Assembly (NCBI GenBank): GCA_023853785.1
Contig: JAJIRX010000622.1
Coordinates: 558,001-622,000, forward strand
DNA length: 64,000 bases
Reading direction: 5' to 3'
Origin: Psilocybe azurescens
Lineage: Eukaryota > Basidiomycota > Agaricomycetes > Agaricales > Agrocybaceae
The position numbers and the translations under genes were made by a program. Positions within the stretch are counted from its first letter, which is position 1. Every line of letters starts with the position of its first letter. Shown piece after piece: positions 47,570-58,601 of this stretch. Below the pieces are notes generated by a model, which did no database searches, had not been told where the DNA came from, and was given only the letters and a program-made list of their open reading frames with translations.

Positions 47570-49379
47570 AGAATAGTGTTGGATTAACTCCAGCGCTTGG
47601 GATTCCTCAAAGAAACGAGCAATACCAGATGCCGGTTCATCAGGAAAAATTCGTCCCGATCCCTTCAAGCCACCTCACAAGAAGACCAGGAAGGACATCA
47701 GCTCATGCTATATAAGCCGAACTACCAGAAACGAGGTGAAGGGTAATATGATGTAATTTTGCGGAAGCCAATAATCTTCTTAATTGTAGACTTCCTCTCG
47801 ACATTCAGAGAATCCCGTTCAAAGGGTTATCTCCCTCGCAGACTGTCTGTGGATCTCTATGGATCTTGGGAAATATAAGGTGAGAGGCCTTAGCATTACG
47901 CTCCCTTGCGCAAGCTTCTTCAGGCGAGAATACTCGGCGTTCACATCTGCAACCATATCGCCCGCCTCATTGAAAGCTAGACTCAAACGAGCCTTGTACA
48001 ATTGCCTTCCTCGCTTTCAGCTGGGAATGGAATATGTCAGACAGAGTTATACCACTCACCAACTCTCTAGATTCTTCACTTCCCATGAGCTGCGAGCCAG
48101 CCTCTATGGAATAAAATGGGTCGAAGTGAGCTTCCTTTGTTTGATTTACCAACGTCAAATTTCAACATGCGCGCAGACTCGTATGGATTTAACGACTCCA
48201 AATGTCGTGTCAGTCTTATTATATTGTTTCATAGGTATCGGAGGTGACTCACCCGTTTCAATTCTAGTTTATTCAGCTGCGACGTGTTCTACAACTTGAT
48301 GGCAAAAAAACTTCAAAATTCAACGCAATCAAAGTGAGTTTCACTTTGAAATTCTGTTGTGCATTTGAGGACTCTGTGCTGACTAGGAAATTTAGAATGA
48401 GCTGAAGAGTATTGCTAACATGTATTTGGACCCCGACGGGTTTAAAGCCCAGTACCAGCACCGGGCCTTGAGCTTGATCGAGCAAGAGGTGATTTGCAGT
48501 GGTTTATGATTGAGTAAAGAAATTAACTAACATGTGTTAGCTTTTAAACCGACATCCGCAGATATACGGAGGGGAAGATTCCCTCAAAAACTATACTTTG
48601 CCCGTCGTGCTGTTCTGGAGATTGACCGTAGAAGACGAAAAAGGGAAAATGAAAGAATTATGGCTCAAAGTGGAATATCCAATTCAAAAACACTAGTCGA
48701 GCAGGTTCCGGAAAGGGATTTCATTGATCTAGTAGGTGCTAATGTTTTGACCTCTGAGCCTACAGGCTGACATAAACAGACACTAGAATCGGCTAGTGAG
48801 CTTGGATCTGTATGTTTCTCCATATCCATGAGCATTCCGTATCATAACTTACTCGATTTATCTAAAAGGAGGTCGGGAAGGAGACCTTTGTGGGGACAGA
48901 CATAAGCACCACCGGCTTCCAAGAGACTATTCCTGCTCCTAGCCAGAGACAACTTCCTGCCCAGGTTCCTCCTCATCAACAGGTTGAAATGCCTTTGATA
49001 GGCAGCGTCGTTGAAATTTCCTCGGAGAAAATCTCAAACACCACTGTGGGACCATCTCCTTCCCCGATTGCGAGACAAATACCAATGTCCCAACCGTCAG
49101 GGTCAAACAAGAGCTTACTGACGACGTGATGATCAATGATACAGGTGTGACATCCGTATACCACTTTCTTTTGCATGCAAGATGGAGCATAGCCTTCACA
49201 AATTTTTGAATTTTGGATGCTCAACGGATGCTCACCTTCGTGCGCTTTCAATCCATTGGGCGGCAGACAAACGTCGGGACGTGTTGAGAAAAATATTAGC
49301 CTTAGATGAGCCTAGTCCAAAATTCACAAAAATGGATGTTGCGATAATTGAAAATCATCTAGAGACGTATTTCTTGTAG
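47570..49379 (+). CDS. Tandem family member 2
   Basis: The secure part starts near 48250: QLRRVLQLDGKKTSKFNAIK, NELKSIANMYLDPDGFKAQY, LLNRHPQIYGGEDS, KLYFARRAVLEIDRRRRKRE, a Ser/Pro-rich linker, and the C-terminal domain with MEHSLHKFLNFGCSTDAHLR, ALSIHWAADKRRDVLRKIL and TKMDVAIIENHLETYFL (stop 49379). Two one-base frame shifts are seen, after GGEDS at CCC (about 48580) and before the MEHS segment at TTTT (about 49171). Exons upstream (47.6-48.16 kb) are likely but their links are not settled. The family is unknown to me. The basic helix and acidic/Pro-rich linker suggest a nuclear protein. Confidence 0.55.
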
Positions 49380-50230
49380 TTATTGTCATATTTTCTATCT
49401 TGATATACACCGATAGTATAGACACAATATACATACCCTCTTAATAGTACAAAGTTAAAGCAGCAGCAGTGCAATATAGTACACCGAGTGATACTGGCAC
49501 CGAAGTATGTGTAAAGCTTACAAGTAAAACGGCCACCGAACGTTGCGATCCCTGCGCAAGTGACTTTTTTATTTATTCTAATAACAAGTCGAATCCGAAT
49601 ACTCCTAATGTCTGTTGCATTCGTACGTTAACGTTCAACGCTCGGTGCTCAGCTTTTATTCACGTCTTCTTTCGCAGGTTAAATGATTAACAAAACTATT
49701 TGAGTGCGCTATTCTAGTCTTAAAAGCTTTCCTTGAAATTTAATTCTAAGCTTGGACCGTGTATGTTTGACTATCCGCGTCCTGTTTTTGGGGTCTATCA
49801 AGGACATTTATACCGACTTTTAAGGTCGTCTTTGGGGCACTTCTTTATAAACCAATCAAGCCGCCCAGTAAGCGCCTCGCTTCCGGAGTAATTAATGCCA
49901 GATGAGCCTGAAATTATCATCCGAGTATCAGTGAAAACTTGGCCCCAAAACGGCGTTTGACAGTTGACTTCCTCGATCTGCTGCTGGTTTATTGCATTGG
50001 ACAAAATATGAGTATATGTGGCTCAACATTTTGCACGTCTGTCTGGTTCTGAATATCCTTCGTCTGGATCCGGTCTAGGCGCTATAACACACATTGGCAC
50101 TCACAACCGCACTCAAACTTTTATTTTAATGTTCAGCTGCCATGCGCTTAATTGCTGAATCAAACTCAATAGACTGAGATAGATAAAATCTAATTTTTAG
50201 ATGCCCATCGGGTCCACTCTATTGCAGATT
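49380..50230. other. Spacer between family members 2 and 3
   Basis: No confident coding exon. It presumably includes the 3' end of member 2 and promoter of member 3. Confidence 0.35.
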
Positions 50231-50231
50231 T

Positions 50232-51558
50232 ATGAATCATCCTTTCTGCTTGGAGATTTTTTGCCAACATTATTTATTCGCAGATCTATATAATCCTCGA
50301 GGTGCTAAGGCATTTGCTTCCCAAGCTTTTACCTTCCTGTATCTTCAAAGACAGACAGAACAGAGAGTAAGTCCCACTCTTGTTCAGGATCTGATTGCGT
50401 CGCCTACTGAAGGATGAAATTCTGTATTGGTACAGTGCCAAATCCCTTTGGTTTTGAAAGCAATAAATCATCGGTATGGGATGAAACACACTGTCAATGG
50501 AGATATGCTAATCATACGCATATAATATAGTCACTTCAGCTACTCGCAGCTGTGGGCCTCGAAAGAACAGATGAACGCTCTAAAAGGGTTCTGGTATGGC
50601 TTCCTTGAGATGCCGAAAAATTAATAGATTGAATAAGATCATGTTTTAGGGATTTATTGGCGAATTGGCAAGAAAGAGTCTTGACATTACTCTCACGACA
50701 AGAAAACAGAAGCATAAACTGGTCTTCATTGAAAATGAGGTGTGATATCATCATGATGTTCCCCTACTTTCATTTACCAAATAGAACTATTTCTGATAGC
50801 TGAAGCGTCAACATCCGGATATATTCAATTCCGAGGAGAGTGAAAAACGCTTGTATATTGCCACTCGCCTCGTTATATCAATCCATACTGAGAGGAGACA
50901 AGCAACTGGACACGCAGTTCGTAGGAAACGAAAGGAAAAGGCAGTTTATGAAACGGTAACGAAGACTCAGATGCAATCCGATCCTGTGAATGTGGTGAGC
51001 AACAGTGTATGCGTCCTGGACTCAAGCCTTGCCCCGCATAGCTTACACTTTAATGCAGACGGCCGACAGTTTGGGACTAAAAACAGTTAGTCCCCCTATT
51101 GCTTTGGGATACTATAATCATGAATTATTCACTCCGACGTAGGGCGGCTTTGAGGATTTATCTCCCAGAGAAAACGTGTACTCGATCCAGACGGATACAA
51201 AGAACAAGGTCATTGCCAAAGATGCTGATACCCTAAAGACCTCCAGGGCTTCACACACCTCCTCCTGGACTCAAGGTTCTTTTTCTGAAAGGGATGGAGG
51301 CAATGAAGCAATGAGCCAAATATCGTTTGTGCATGATTTCCTTCGAACATGCAAACCTCCAATGGACCACGTTCTCGGGCTCTTTGAAGATTTTGGTTGT
51401 TCGAAAGAACAGCACCTGCGAGCTCTTTCTAGTTGGACACGGGAGAAAAGATATAATCTGTTGAGAAGACTCCTTGCGGGTGAGGGGGATCGTTGGACAA
51501 TGTAAAAGAGATGGATATTCTAGTTCTAGAGAATCAATTTGAAGAGTTCTTCTTGTAA
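50232..51558 (+). CDS. Tandem family member 3
   Basis: Exons in order: CQIPLVLKAINH (about 50435), SLQLLAAVGLERTDERSKRV, GFIGELARKSLDITLTTRKQ ending FIENE, then LKRQHPDIFNSEESEKRLYI and ATRLVISIHTERRQATGHAV with a basic run. After a linker comes the C-terminal domain VHDFLRTCKPPMDHVLGLFE, DFGCSKEQHLRALSSWTREK and LLRRLLAG. The last piece, KEMDILVLENQFEEFFL, is in the next frame; a sixth G in GGGGG (about 51485) would join it. The start is unresolved; YNPRGAKAFASQAFTFLYLQ (about 50285) may belong to the N-terminus. Exon order and splice positions match members 2 and 4. Confidence 0.6.
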
Positions 51559-52210
51559 CTACCATTTGCTTATAGGTTTAAATTTTCATACCGGTCTATA
51601 TGTATCCTTATTGAGGTCCACGGAAGTTCGTACGAAATGTGCGCCATCCGGAATGTCAAATTCAATGGGAGAGAACGTGCCCCAGAGATGGCACGCTTTC
51701 GTTAGGGCAGGCTAGCGCTCTGAGGGTCTCGGTTGTCGAAGCCACTGAAGCTCTATCTTTCCCTTTGCTATTTAGTCTACCTTCGGTTTTCTCTCGGGCA
51801 TGTGTCATATATTTGTAGTAGAAACTCATTCCAGATAGTATATATAACTTCTTATTTCGTTGAACTTACCGCAGTCATTTGTCTATCAAATAACTGAGTT
51901 GCTTCGTATCTAGATTCTTACAGTTAGATTCACATATTTGTGATCCTGTAACACCTCTCGACACCAATTTTTTGGGTCTGGGCTGCCAATGGGGAGTGAG
52001 CCGCATCCAAAGCAGGTCCTGGGTGAATCAGCGGTGACCGGGTTCCTAATTATGTACAGAATGTCGCGTGGCATCATGTTTATTCATGGCGCTGAATTCC
52101 AAGCTTTAACTTCTTAAACCGCCTTGGAACCGACTAAAGCTTGACTTTGTTCGTTTACTGGTCTACAATAAAGTTTACCTCGTGGGCCTATAAGACGGCG
52201 ACTCTGAAGA
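51559..52210. other. Spacer between family members 3 and 4
   Basis: No gene seen. A pyrimidine-rich stretch and TATATAAC near 51839 may belong to the promoter of member 4. Confidence 0.35.
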
Positions 52211-53623
52211 TGAATGCAAGCATCCCACAAGCCTCAACAAACCCCAACTTCATTTTCCTCCTCACAGCGTTCCTCGCCGCCATAACATGTTAAGTAAGCC
52301 TTTTGAATCGCTGTTACTGCACCCTATAGGCGCTGAGTAGACCGTCTCAGGAAAGCGACCGGATAATGTCGAAGAGGACCGCACCAAGGCGCGTACAATC
52401 AATAAAACAATTATTTTATCGTCACTACGTACTGATGTAACGGCTTCACAGAGCCCAGCTTTGCAGTTACAAGAAGCCCTTCTCCTCCATAATAACACTC
52501 CTATCTTTACAGGTCTTCGTGTGCGCTTATATTTTCTATTACTGTGGCTTACCCGAGATCTCATGGTGTAAAGTTGCTTAGAAAAAATCATACAGATCGG
52601 AAAAGAACATCTCTGCATCGAGCATACTCCCTCCTCTCAACCAGAAGCATTGAAAGCAATTAGGGAAGAAGTGCGTTCCCTCTTATTATGCCCTTTATGT
52701 TATATTGGATTAAAGGGTTGTTTTGAACCAGCTAATCAAACGTCACCCGGAGGTCTTCAAAGACCAGGATGCCGAGAAACGTCTTTATCTTGCAGAACGT
52801 ATGATAACTCGACATCATTTGGCTGCTCGGCATGTGCAAAGAAGAAAGGCGGAAAAAGGAGGACGGTAAGCCACTCGTTCTTTTGCTCCTTCCAACTTAA
52901 CAATGGAAATCCGTGTAGGATATATCGAATTCGATCAAGAGGAAACAACCTCCCGGCAGGAAATGCAAGAGACCTCAGAAAAGTGTCTCTCAGACGGCCC
53001 CTTCTACTCCAGACGCCGAGAAAGAGAATATTTCGAAAATACCTTCTGCTGAAAATAATGGCCACCACCGGTACTGGGACCTTCTCGTTCCTACCAGATT
53101 CAGTAGCGAGCCTGTTCAGTCGGGCACCTCATCCGAGCCTGCCCCGAATTTTCGTCGTCGCGAATTTCCAACAACTCCACCGCAACGAACTACACGACGC
53201 ACTGTAACTCCAAGTTGCTCAGCTCATACTCCAAGCCCCACAACATTAATAGCCTCGCGAACTCCCTCGGGAAGGTCTGCTACCACCAGCAGTACAACCA
53301 TGCTCGATGCGGGCCATGGAACCATGACACCCGACACACCTACTCATCGCCATACCGCAGCTCCAGGATCCTTGCCTTATAGGTTCGCCTACGAAGCATT
53401 GTATCAATTCCTCGATGCATGCTCTCCTTCCATGGCCCATCTCTGGTGCGATTTTATCGCTTATGGATGTGACGATGAGGAAATGCTTCTGGCGGTCTCC
53501 TTCTGGCCATCTGAGTATACCAATGCGTTTCTCCACAGGGTAGCAGATAAAAGTCGGGAACCGATGACTGAGATGGACATCGAGATTTTGCAGGCGCACT
53601 TTTTGACATATTTTAAGGAGTAG
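52211..53623 (+). CDS. Tandem family member 4
   Basis: Starts MNASIPQASTNPNF (52211). Later exons include ALSRPSQESDRIMSKRTAPR, SPALQLQEALLLHNNTPIFT and IEHTPSSQPEALKAIREE. The core exon (about 52712-52865) reads VLNQLIKRHPEVFKDQDAEK and RLYLAERMITRHHLAARHVQ. A clean GTAAGC...GTGTAG intron follows, then one long exon: basic/Ser/Pro-rich DISNSIKRKQPPGRKCKRPQ to TTSSTTMLDAGHGTM, then the C-terminal domain FAYEALYQFLDACSPSMAHL, WCDFIAYGCDDEEMLLAVSF and MTEMDIEILQAHFLTYFKE (stop 53623). This is the best preserved member; its last 750 bases have no frame break. Function unknown; composition fits a nuclear protein. Confidence 0.7.
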
Positions 53624-54244
53624 TGAACTGCCCTGCTGTGCCCTACTACCCCCGCTGTTGGATTTCTTGACCATTCCGCATCCCGATTCGCTGTATTTTG
53701 ATTCTTACTTTGTTACGATACATTCTTGCATGTGGGGCTTCTTCGCCATTCCGTATCTTCATTCTTGTACCACACATAAACATTTTCTTGCATTTTGTTT
53801 TGGCTATCTCTCTCGACTCAATCTATTTCCCTCTACTTTTGTTATTTTTTTGATTCTTATTTCAGTGTAGAATTTCTTGCTTTCCTTATGTCTATCTCTC
53901 GCTTCAATCTTGGTCCTTGGTTTCTAACCTTGGTTTGTAATTTGTATGTACGCTTCTTCCTTGAATTCTTTATCTGCGGCCCGATAACGACATCTATCTT
54001 GGACATATGTACTATTGATGTACTACTTCTGGAATCAAATATTGTACCACTACTTCTCTTGTTTTGCTATATATACAGAGAGGACGTCTATCCTCAAAGT
54101 TTTGTGAAAGTGTGAGGCCGACACTTGACTTCGAAGTTCGCACAATCGAGTCCATTAGTGCGAAGAACACTGACCATCGGCGGTGTTCAAACTTCAAAGT
54201 CACTTGCTTACCACCACCATCACCTCACCACCACATTTTTATTA
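53624..54244. other. Spacer and promoter region of the DUF4604 gene
   Basis: T-rich low-complexity DNA followed by TATATATA near 54068, about 175 bp before the next ATG. The open frames here are only by-products of the T-rich sequence. Confidence 0.4.
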
Positions 54245-54973
54245 ATGGCGCCCCGAGAACCCACCCGCGCCCAGCTCTCCTCCAAGCTCTCCTACCAGCA
54301 AAACACCCCAAACTTCCTGCTCAAGCTCCAAAACCGCATGAACGGCATCCCCGACGAGGACGACGAAGAGAACTACGACGAGGACAACGAGTTTGAGCAC
54401 GTCGGGGAGGGCCGTGCGCCCATCCCCAGGAGACCTAGGCCAGCCATCCCCGAGCGACCGGCGGACGATCCAGGGAGCGCAGATGAGGATGATGCTTATG
54501 CGGATGAGAAGCCGCAGGTGGTCGTGCTGAAAGCTGGGAAGCATCTCACCGAGTTCGAGGCGGAGAACATCCGTCGTGCCGGTGCGTCAACGTTTCAACT
54601 GTTGAATCTGTTGTAACGAGCCTTGAAAACTGATGAATACTCAATTTTTCCCTCTACATGGGGCGTTATAGAAAAGGGCCTGCCTCCCTTGCAATCAACG
54701 GAAGAGAAAGCCGCCGCTGAAAAAGCCGGTTCGGACGATAAACCTGGCAAAGAACCAGCCTCGTCGAGTACGAAGTCGGCTCAGCAAGGACTCTCCTTCT
54801 CCTCTTCCTCTAAGCCGGGCACAGGAGGGGCCAAATCCAACAAGCGAAAAGCCGTTGGCCAGCTCGACGACCTGAAAGCCGAGGTGAAGTCCAAGGAAAA
54901 GGCTCCGAAACAGCCGTCGAAGAAGGCTAAGAAGCAGAGCAAGACGCTGCTCTCCTTCGGGGATGATACATGA
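54245..54973 (+). CDS. DUF4604 / KIAA1143-like protein
   Basis: Two exons, 54245-54581 and 54672-54973, join with G+AA making Glu and give 212 residues. The N-terminus APREPTRAQLSSKLSYQQNT and PNFLLKLQNRM, the acidic centre, the conserved core EKPQVVVLKAGKHLTEFEAE with RRAEKGLPPL, and the C-terminal KKQSKTLLSFGDD are the features of the DUF4604 family, whose human member is KIAA1143. The protein is small, charged and Lys-rich at the end; its role in the cell is not established as far as I know. The frame is clean. Neighbouring CPSF6-like gene is convergent. Confidence 0.92.
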
Positions 54974-55282
54974 GAAGGCTACATGTACCCCGCCAGCATC
55001 GTGGATGGTGTCTTTGCCACATTTGCAAGCAACGAAATACACAATGTTCGAAATTAGATTTGACCCCGGCATCGTCACCTTACTCTGAACGAGGCGTGGC
55101 CCACGTACTGCCAAAGTTATAAGCACGTCTACGACAGAGGCAGTCCCGAGTACCCTACCGCGGTTGCTGCACCTAGGCTCTAGTGCTCTACTAGATATTC
55201 CGAACACATTTTCCCTGTGAAACTTTTCTCCCCCTTCTCCCTCCCCCCCCTTCAACCACTTTATTTCGGATAGATATCCGCC

Positions 55283-55441
55283 TCACCTGCCCTCAATATC
55301 ATCAGAGTCAAAATGGGACCACGTCCAGCAGAAATCATCCGACGACACAACCTCCACGGGCTCTTCCACACAAGAGTCAAGTTCATTTTTCAAGTCTTCG
55401 AACACCTTTGCCCCGAATTCTTCGAAGGCTATCCCGAGCTA
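55283..55441 (-). pseudogene. Orphan exon with intact splice signals
   Basis: The minus strand reads LGIAFEEFGAKVFEDLKNEL, DSCVEEPVEVVSSDD and FCWTWSHFDSDDIEGR. It is preceded by CTACTTAG (acceptor) and ends AG|GTGAGG (donor), or at TGA 55283 if unspliced. No flanking exons could be joined: the CPSF6-like gene ends 400 bp upstream and the DUF4604 gene lies downstream on the other strand. It may be a remnant of a lost gene or an unrecognised small gene. Confidence 0.45.
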
Positions 55442-55853
55442 AGTAGATCGTTGTACACAAACACTGGCACGTAGGTATGCATTGTGTGCACGAGTATAAG
55501 GTGAGATCGGATAGATATAATACTACAAGAAGATATAAAAAAACAAAGCGCGAAAACATAGTCGACGACAATCAGGCAGACGATTCAATAGAACAATTAC
55601 TGTAACAGTGTAAGGTGGAGGGAGGGATAGTTTGTTGGGCCACATAAGTGAGCGAAGCTTGACTAGGAAGCTTGAATGATGAAATGTAGAATAAAATAGA
55701 ATAGAGTGTACATAGATTCGGAGCAAAGAAGAAAAAGAACAGATACTTTCCGAACCCTGTTCAAGAAGGGGCCAAAGTCCTGTAGGCTGTGTGGTTTTCG
55801 TTGGCGCAAAATATGGCCTTCGTACACTTTCGAGTCCGACGTTCAAACGTTCA

Positions 55854-57789
55854 CTAGTTGTCCATTCTGCGCCTCTTCCCATTGATATCACCGCCACCCG
55901 CCCCCGGCCCGCCCATGAACGACGGGTTGAAGTGTCCCGACCCCACCCCGCCTCGTCCTCCTTGCATTCCTACAGTTCGTGAATCGTGATCGAGAAAAAG
56001 ATTTGACATTTTGACATGGTTTAATTTGACGTGGTGTATTAGCATTGGCAATACGACGACACGATATATTGCAGTGCAACGCAATGCACGACATGAACAA
56101 AGTTGAATCGCGTAAAGAGAGAGAAAGAGAGCAATCAAGTGTGGGAAGAGAGCGAGAGCAACAGGACGTTTTGGTTTCGCGCACAAATACACCGCACGCA
56201 TATACAGAGAGGTAAAAGAGGAGACAGAGGAGAGCGATTGTAAGCATAACATGTCGAGGACAGTAAAGAAGAGAGAGAGAGAGAAAAGAATGAAAGAAAA
56301 AAGAACAAACAAAGTTGCAAAGATGCGGGAAAAAAATAGAAAAGAAAAGAAAATAGAAAAAAAACTAATTTTGGGAAACGAAAACAGGGGGATATGGTCG
56401 CAGGGTGGGTTGACAAAAAGGAAAAGACGAGGAAAGAAAACAAGAGAAACTAGAAACTCGTACCCATGCCGCCACCACCGCCCATCATGCCCCCACGTCC
56501 ACCCATCATCCCGCCGCGCCCACCGCCCATCATCCCACCTCGGCCGCCCTGGAAGTTGCCCCGCCCGCCTCCACCTCCCATATAATTGCCTCCGCCCCCC
56601 ATACCCATACCCATCGCCGCCATATTTGCCATACCCATGCCCATACCCATTCCTCCCATGCCCATGGGGTTCATCCCCATCATGGTGGGCATGCCTCCCA
56701 TGGGCATCATCCCGCCGCCGCTGCCGCCTCCACGGTTGGTGTGACTCATACCACCTTGGTTGCCTCCACCGCGGTATCCACCACCTCCACCCCCACCTCC
56801 GCGACTTGCACTACCTGCCATAACCGTTGGTCCTGAAGCTTGAGGTCGTACATCCCGCGGTGGAGGTTCTGCAGGTAATTTGCAAGTTAGTAAATGGGAA
56901 TAGAGAACGAAATGGATAGAAACGATACCTTTTGGAAGGGTGCGGAAGGGATTGCCTTGTGCGGAGCTTGCGACTGTGGCCGATGCGCGACGGTTTTGGA
57001 AATCACTGACGAGGCACCAGGGATCGTTAGTCAAGCTCAAAATTGAATCTAGGAATGAGAGTACTAACTTATTATCAAACCAGGTTTTTAGCTCGGCGGC
57101 TGCCTGGGGATCATGACATTCAATAAACGCAATACTAAAACACATTGGTCAACCAAGCAATAGATGCTGATGGGAAGAGAGAAAATACCCTTTACTCTTC
57201 CCGTTGACCTTATGCTCAGAGAAAGTGATGTCGTTGTTGTCAATGTTGACTCCACAGTTCAGGGCTACCTGTCGCAGATCTTCATCGGTCGTCCACTGAA
57301 AGTATCCCAACGAAAACAACAACGAAAAAATGTATTAGAACAGAAAGCACACCAAAAGTACAGCGAAACACAACGGACCCATTGTAAATCCCCTATATAT
57401 AGCGCATCGTATCCGGGCATAGCCTGCGCTACGGACTGCGCTCCCTGCATCTGCATCGCTGCCTGCTGCATGAAGTTTCCGTTAGCCGCAGCTTGTCCGT
57501 GCCCACTTCCTCCTGCACCGCTGTTCGACCGGGAGTTGGGATACGAATGCCCTTGTTCGTCGTCCCTATCGCGCTGTCGCTTGTCCCCCGTCATGGGCTC
57601 GGTGTTGGACACGTACGTCTGCACCCGCTCCTCCGTGGCCATAGTGCCGTCGTCCTGTGAAAAGTTCAACAAAAAAAAAACATAAATGTATGCGCGTAAA
57701 TGGGTCGGTACTGAATGCCAGCGGCCAGAAACCCAAAGGCGCACCTCATGATCGCCGTTGTAGTTATCGACTTGTTGGCTGGCTGGCAT
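55854..57789 (-). CDS. CPSF6-like (cleavage factor Im 68-type) RRM protein
   Basis: Start [15 protein letters not shown] (57789). Exons then give a short acidic region [12 protein letters not shown], Gln/Ala-rich [17 protein letters not shown], and the [12 protein letters not shown] (RNP2), then [34 protein letters not shown] and [19 protein letters not shown] (RNP1). The order ALYIGDL-WTTDEDL is the signature of CPSF6/CPSF7, which partner the 25-kDa subunit in mRNA 3' processing. A very long Gly/Met-rich C-terminus follows, and a last exon (after donor GTACGA near 56462) reads [20 protein letters not shown] and ends KRRRMDN. No Arg/Ser-rich tail as in animals; RGG-like repeats take its place. 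Frame intact. Confidence 0.88.
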
Positions 57790-58601
57790 GATGTCACGTA
57801 TAGTCTGGTATCGTTAGAAGTGATATGGAATGTCGAGCTGGTGTGGGGTGTAGAACGTTGCACAGAACAACGGATCTAGGCTCGAAAATGAAAACTCAAA
57901 AGATTGGACTTGTGGTTTGTCTGAGAAAAGTGACTTTGCTCTGCAAATTAAAGACGACAAAGACATGGTTGAGTATCGACGACAAACGAAAAGGAAGATA
58001 CAAAGACAGCAGGAATGGATGCGACAAAGTGAACACGCCAATGGTAGACGAGCAATGAGAGAAAAAATACTGATGTTGTACAGAGGACTTTCGGCGAAGG
58101 ATACAGGAAAAAGAATCTTACAATGAAGAGGTTTGTGATACGGATACAGGCAGAGATGGGCTTGTTACAGGGATTGTGTTTAGAACGGATCTCAAATACA
58201 GTGGAAGGATGGAGAGCAAAGCTGGAGTAGATGATTGTGGTGAGGAACAACAGTGTACAAATCCAACTGTACCTGGATTTTTATTATAAACTAGTATTTG
58301 TTCTTGTTTGATCCGGTGGCGGATCTTCATGACTCACAATGACTTGACACCTCAGTTGCACCTCGAGGTCGTTGCCTAAACCAAAGTCGCTATCATTCAT
58401 AACTTAAATCGCAGCAGGTAAGATTCATGAAGCTAATAGTCTGATACACGACTATATTTAGCGACGGACTTCAAGCGACTTCAAATTGAACATTTGATTA
58501 CGATTACAAGATTGGTCCTGGTGCCATAACGTTACTACTAAGCTCTTCGAGACCTCACCGAAGGAACACACGCTCAGCTGCGTTATAGGCTAAGGTCTCC
58601 C
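57790..58601. other. Intergenic, promoter of the CPSF6-like gene
   Basis: No gene supported. Two short plus-strand frames near 57825-58126 are opposite the leader of the CPSF6-like gene. Confidence 0.4.

Noticed and set aside
56251..56823. 190-codon plus-strand frame, Pro/Cys/His-rich
   Set aside because: Antisense shadow of the Gly/Met-rich C-terminus of the CPSF6-like gene.
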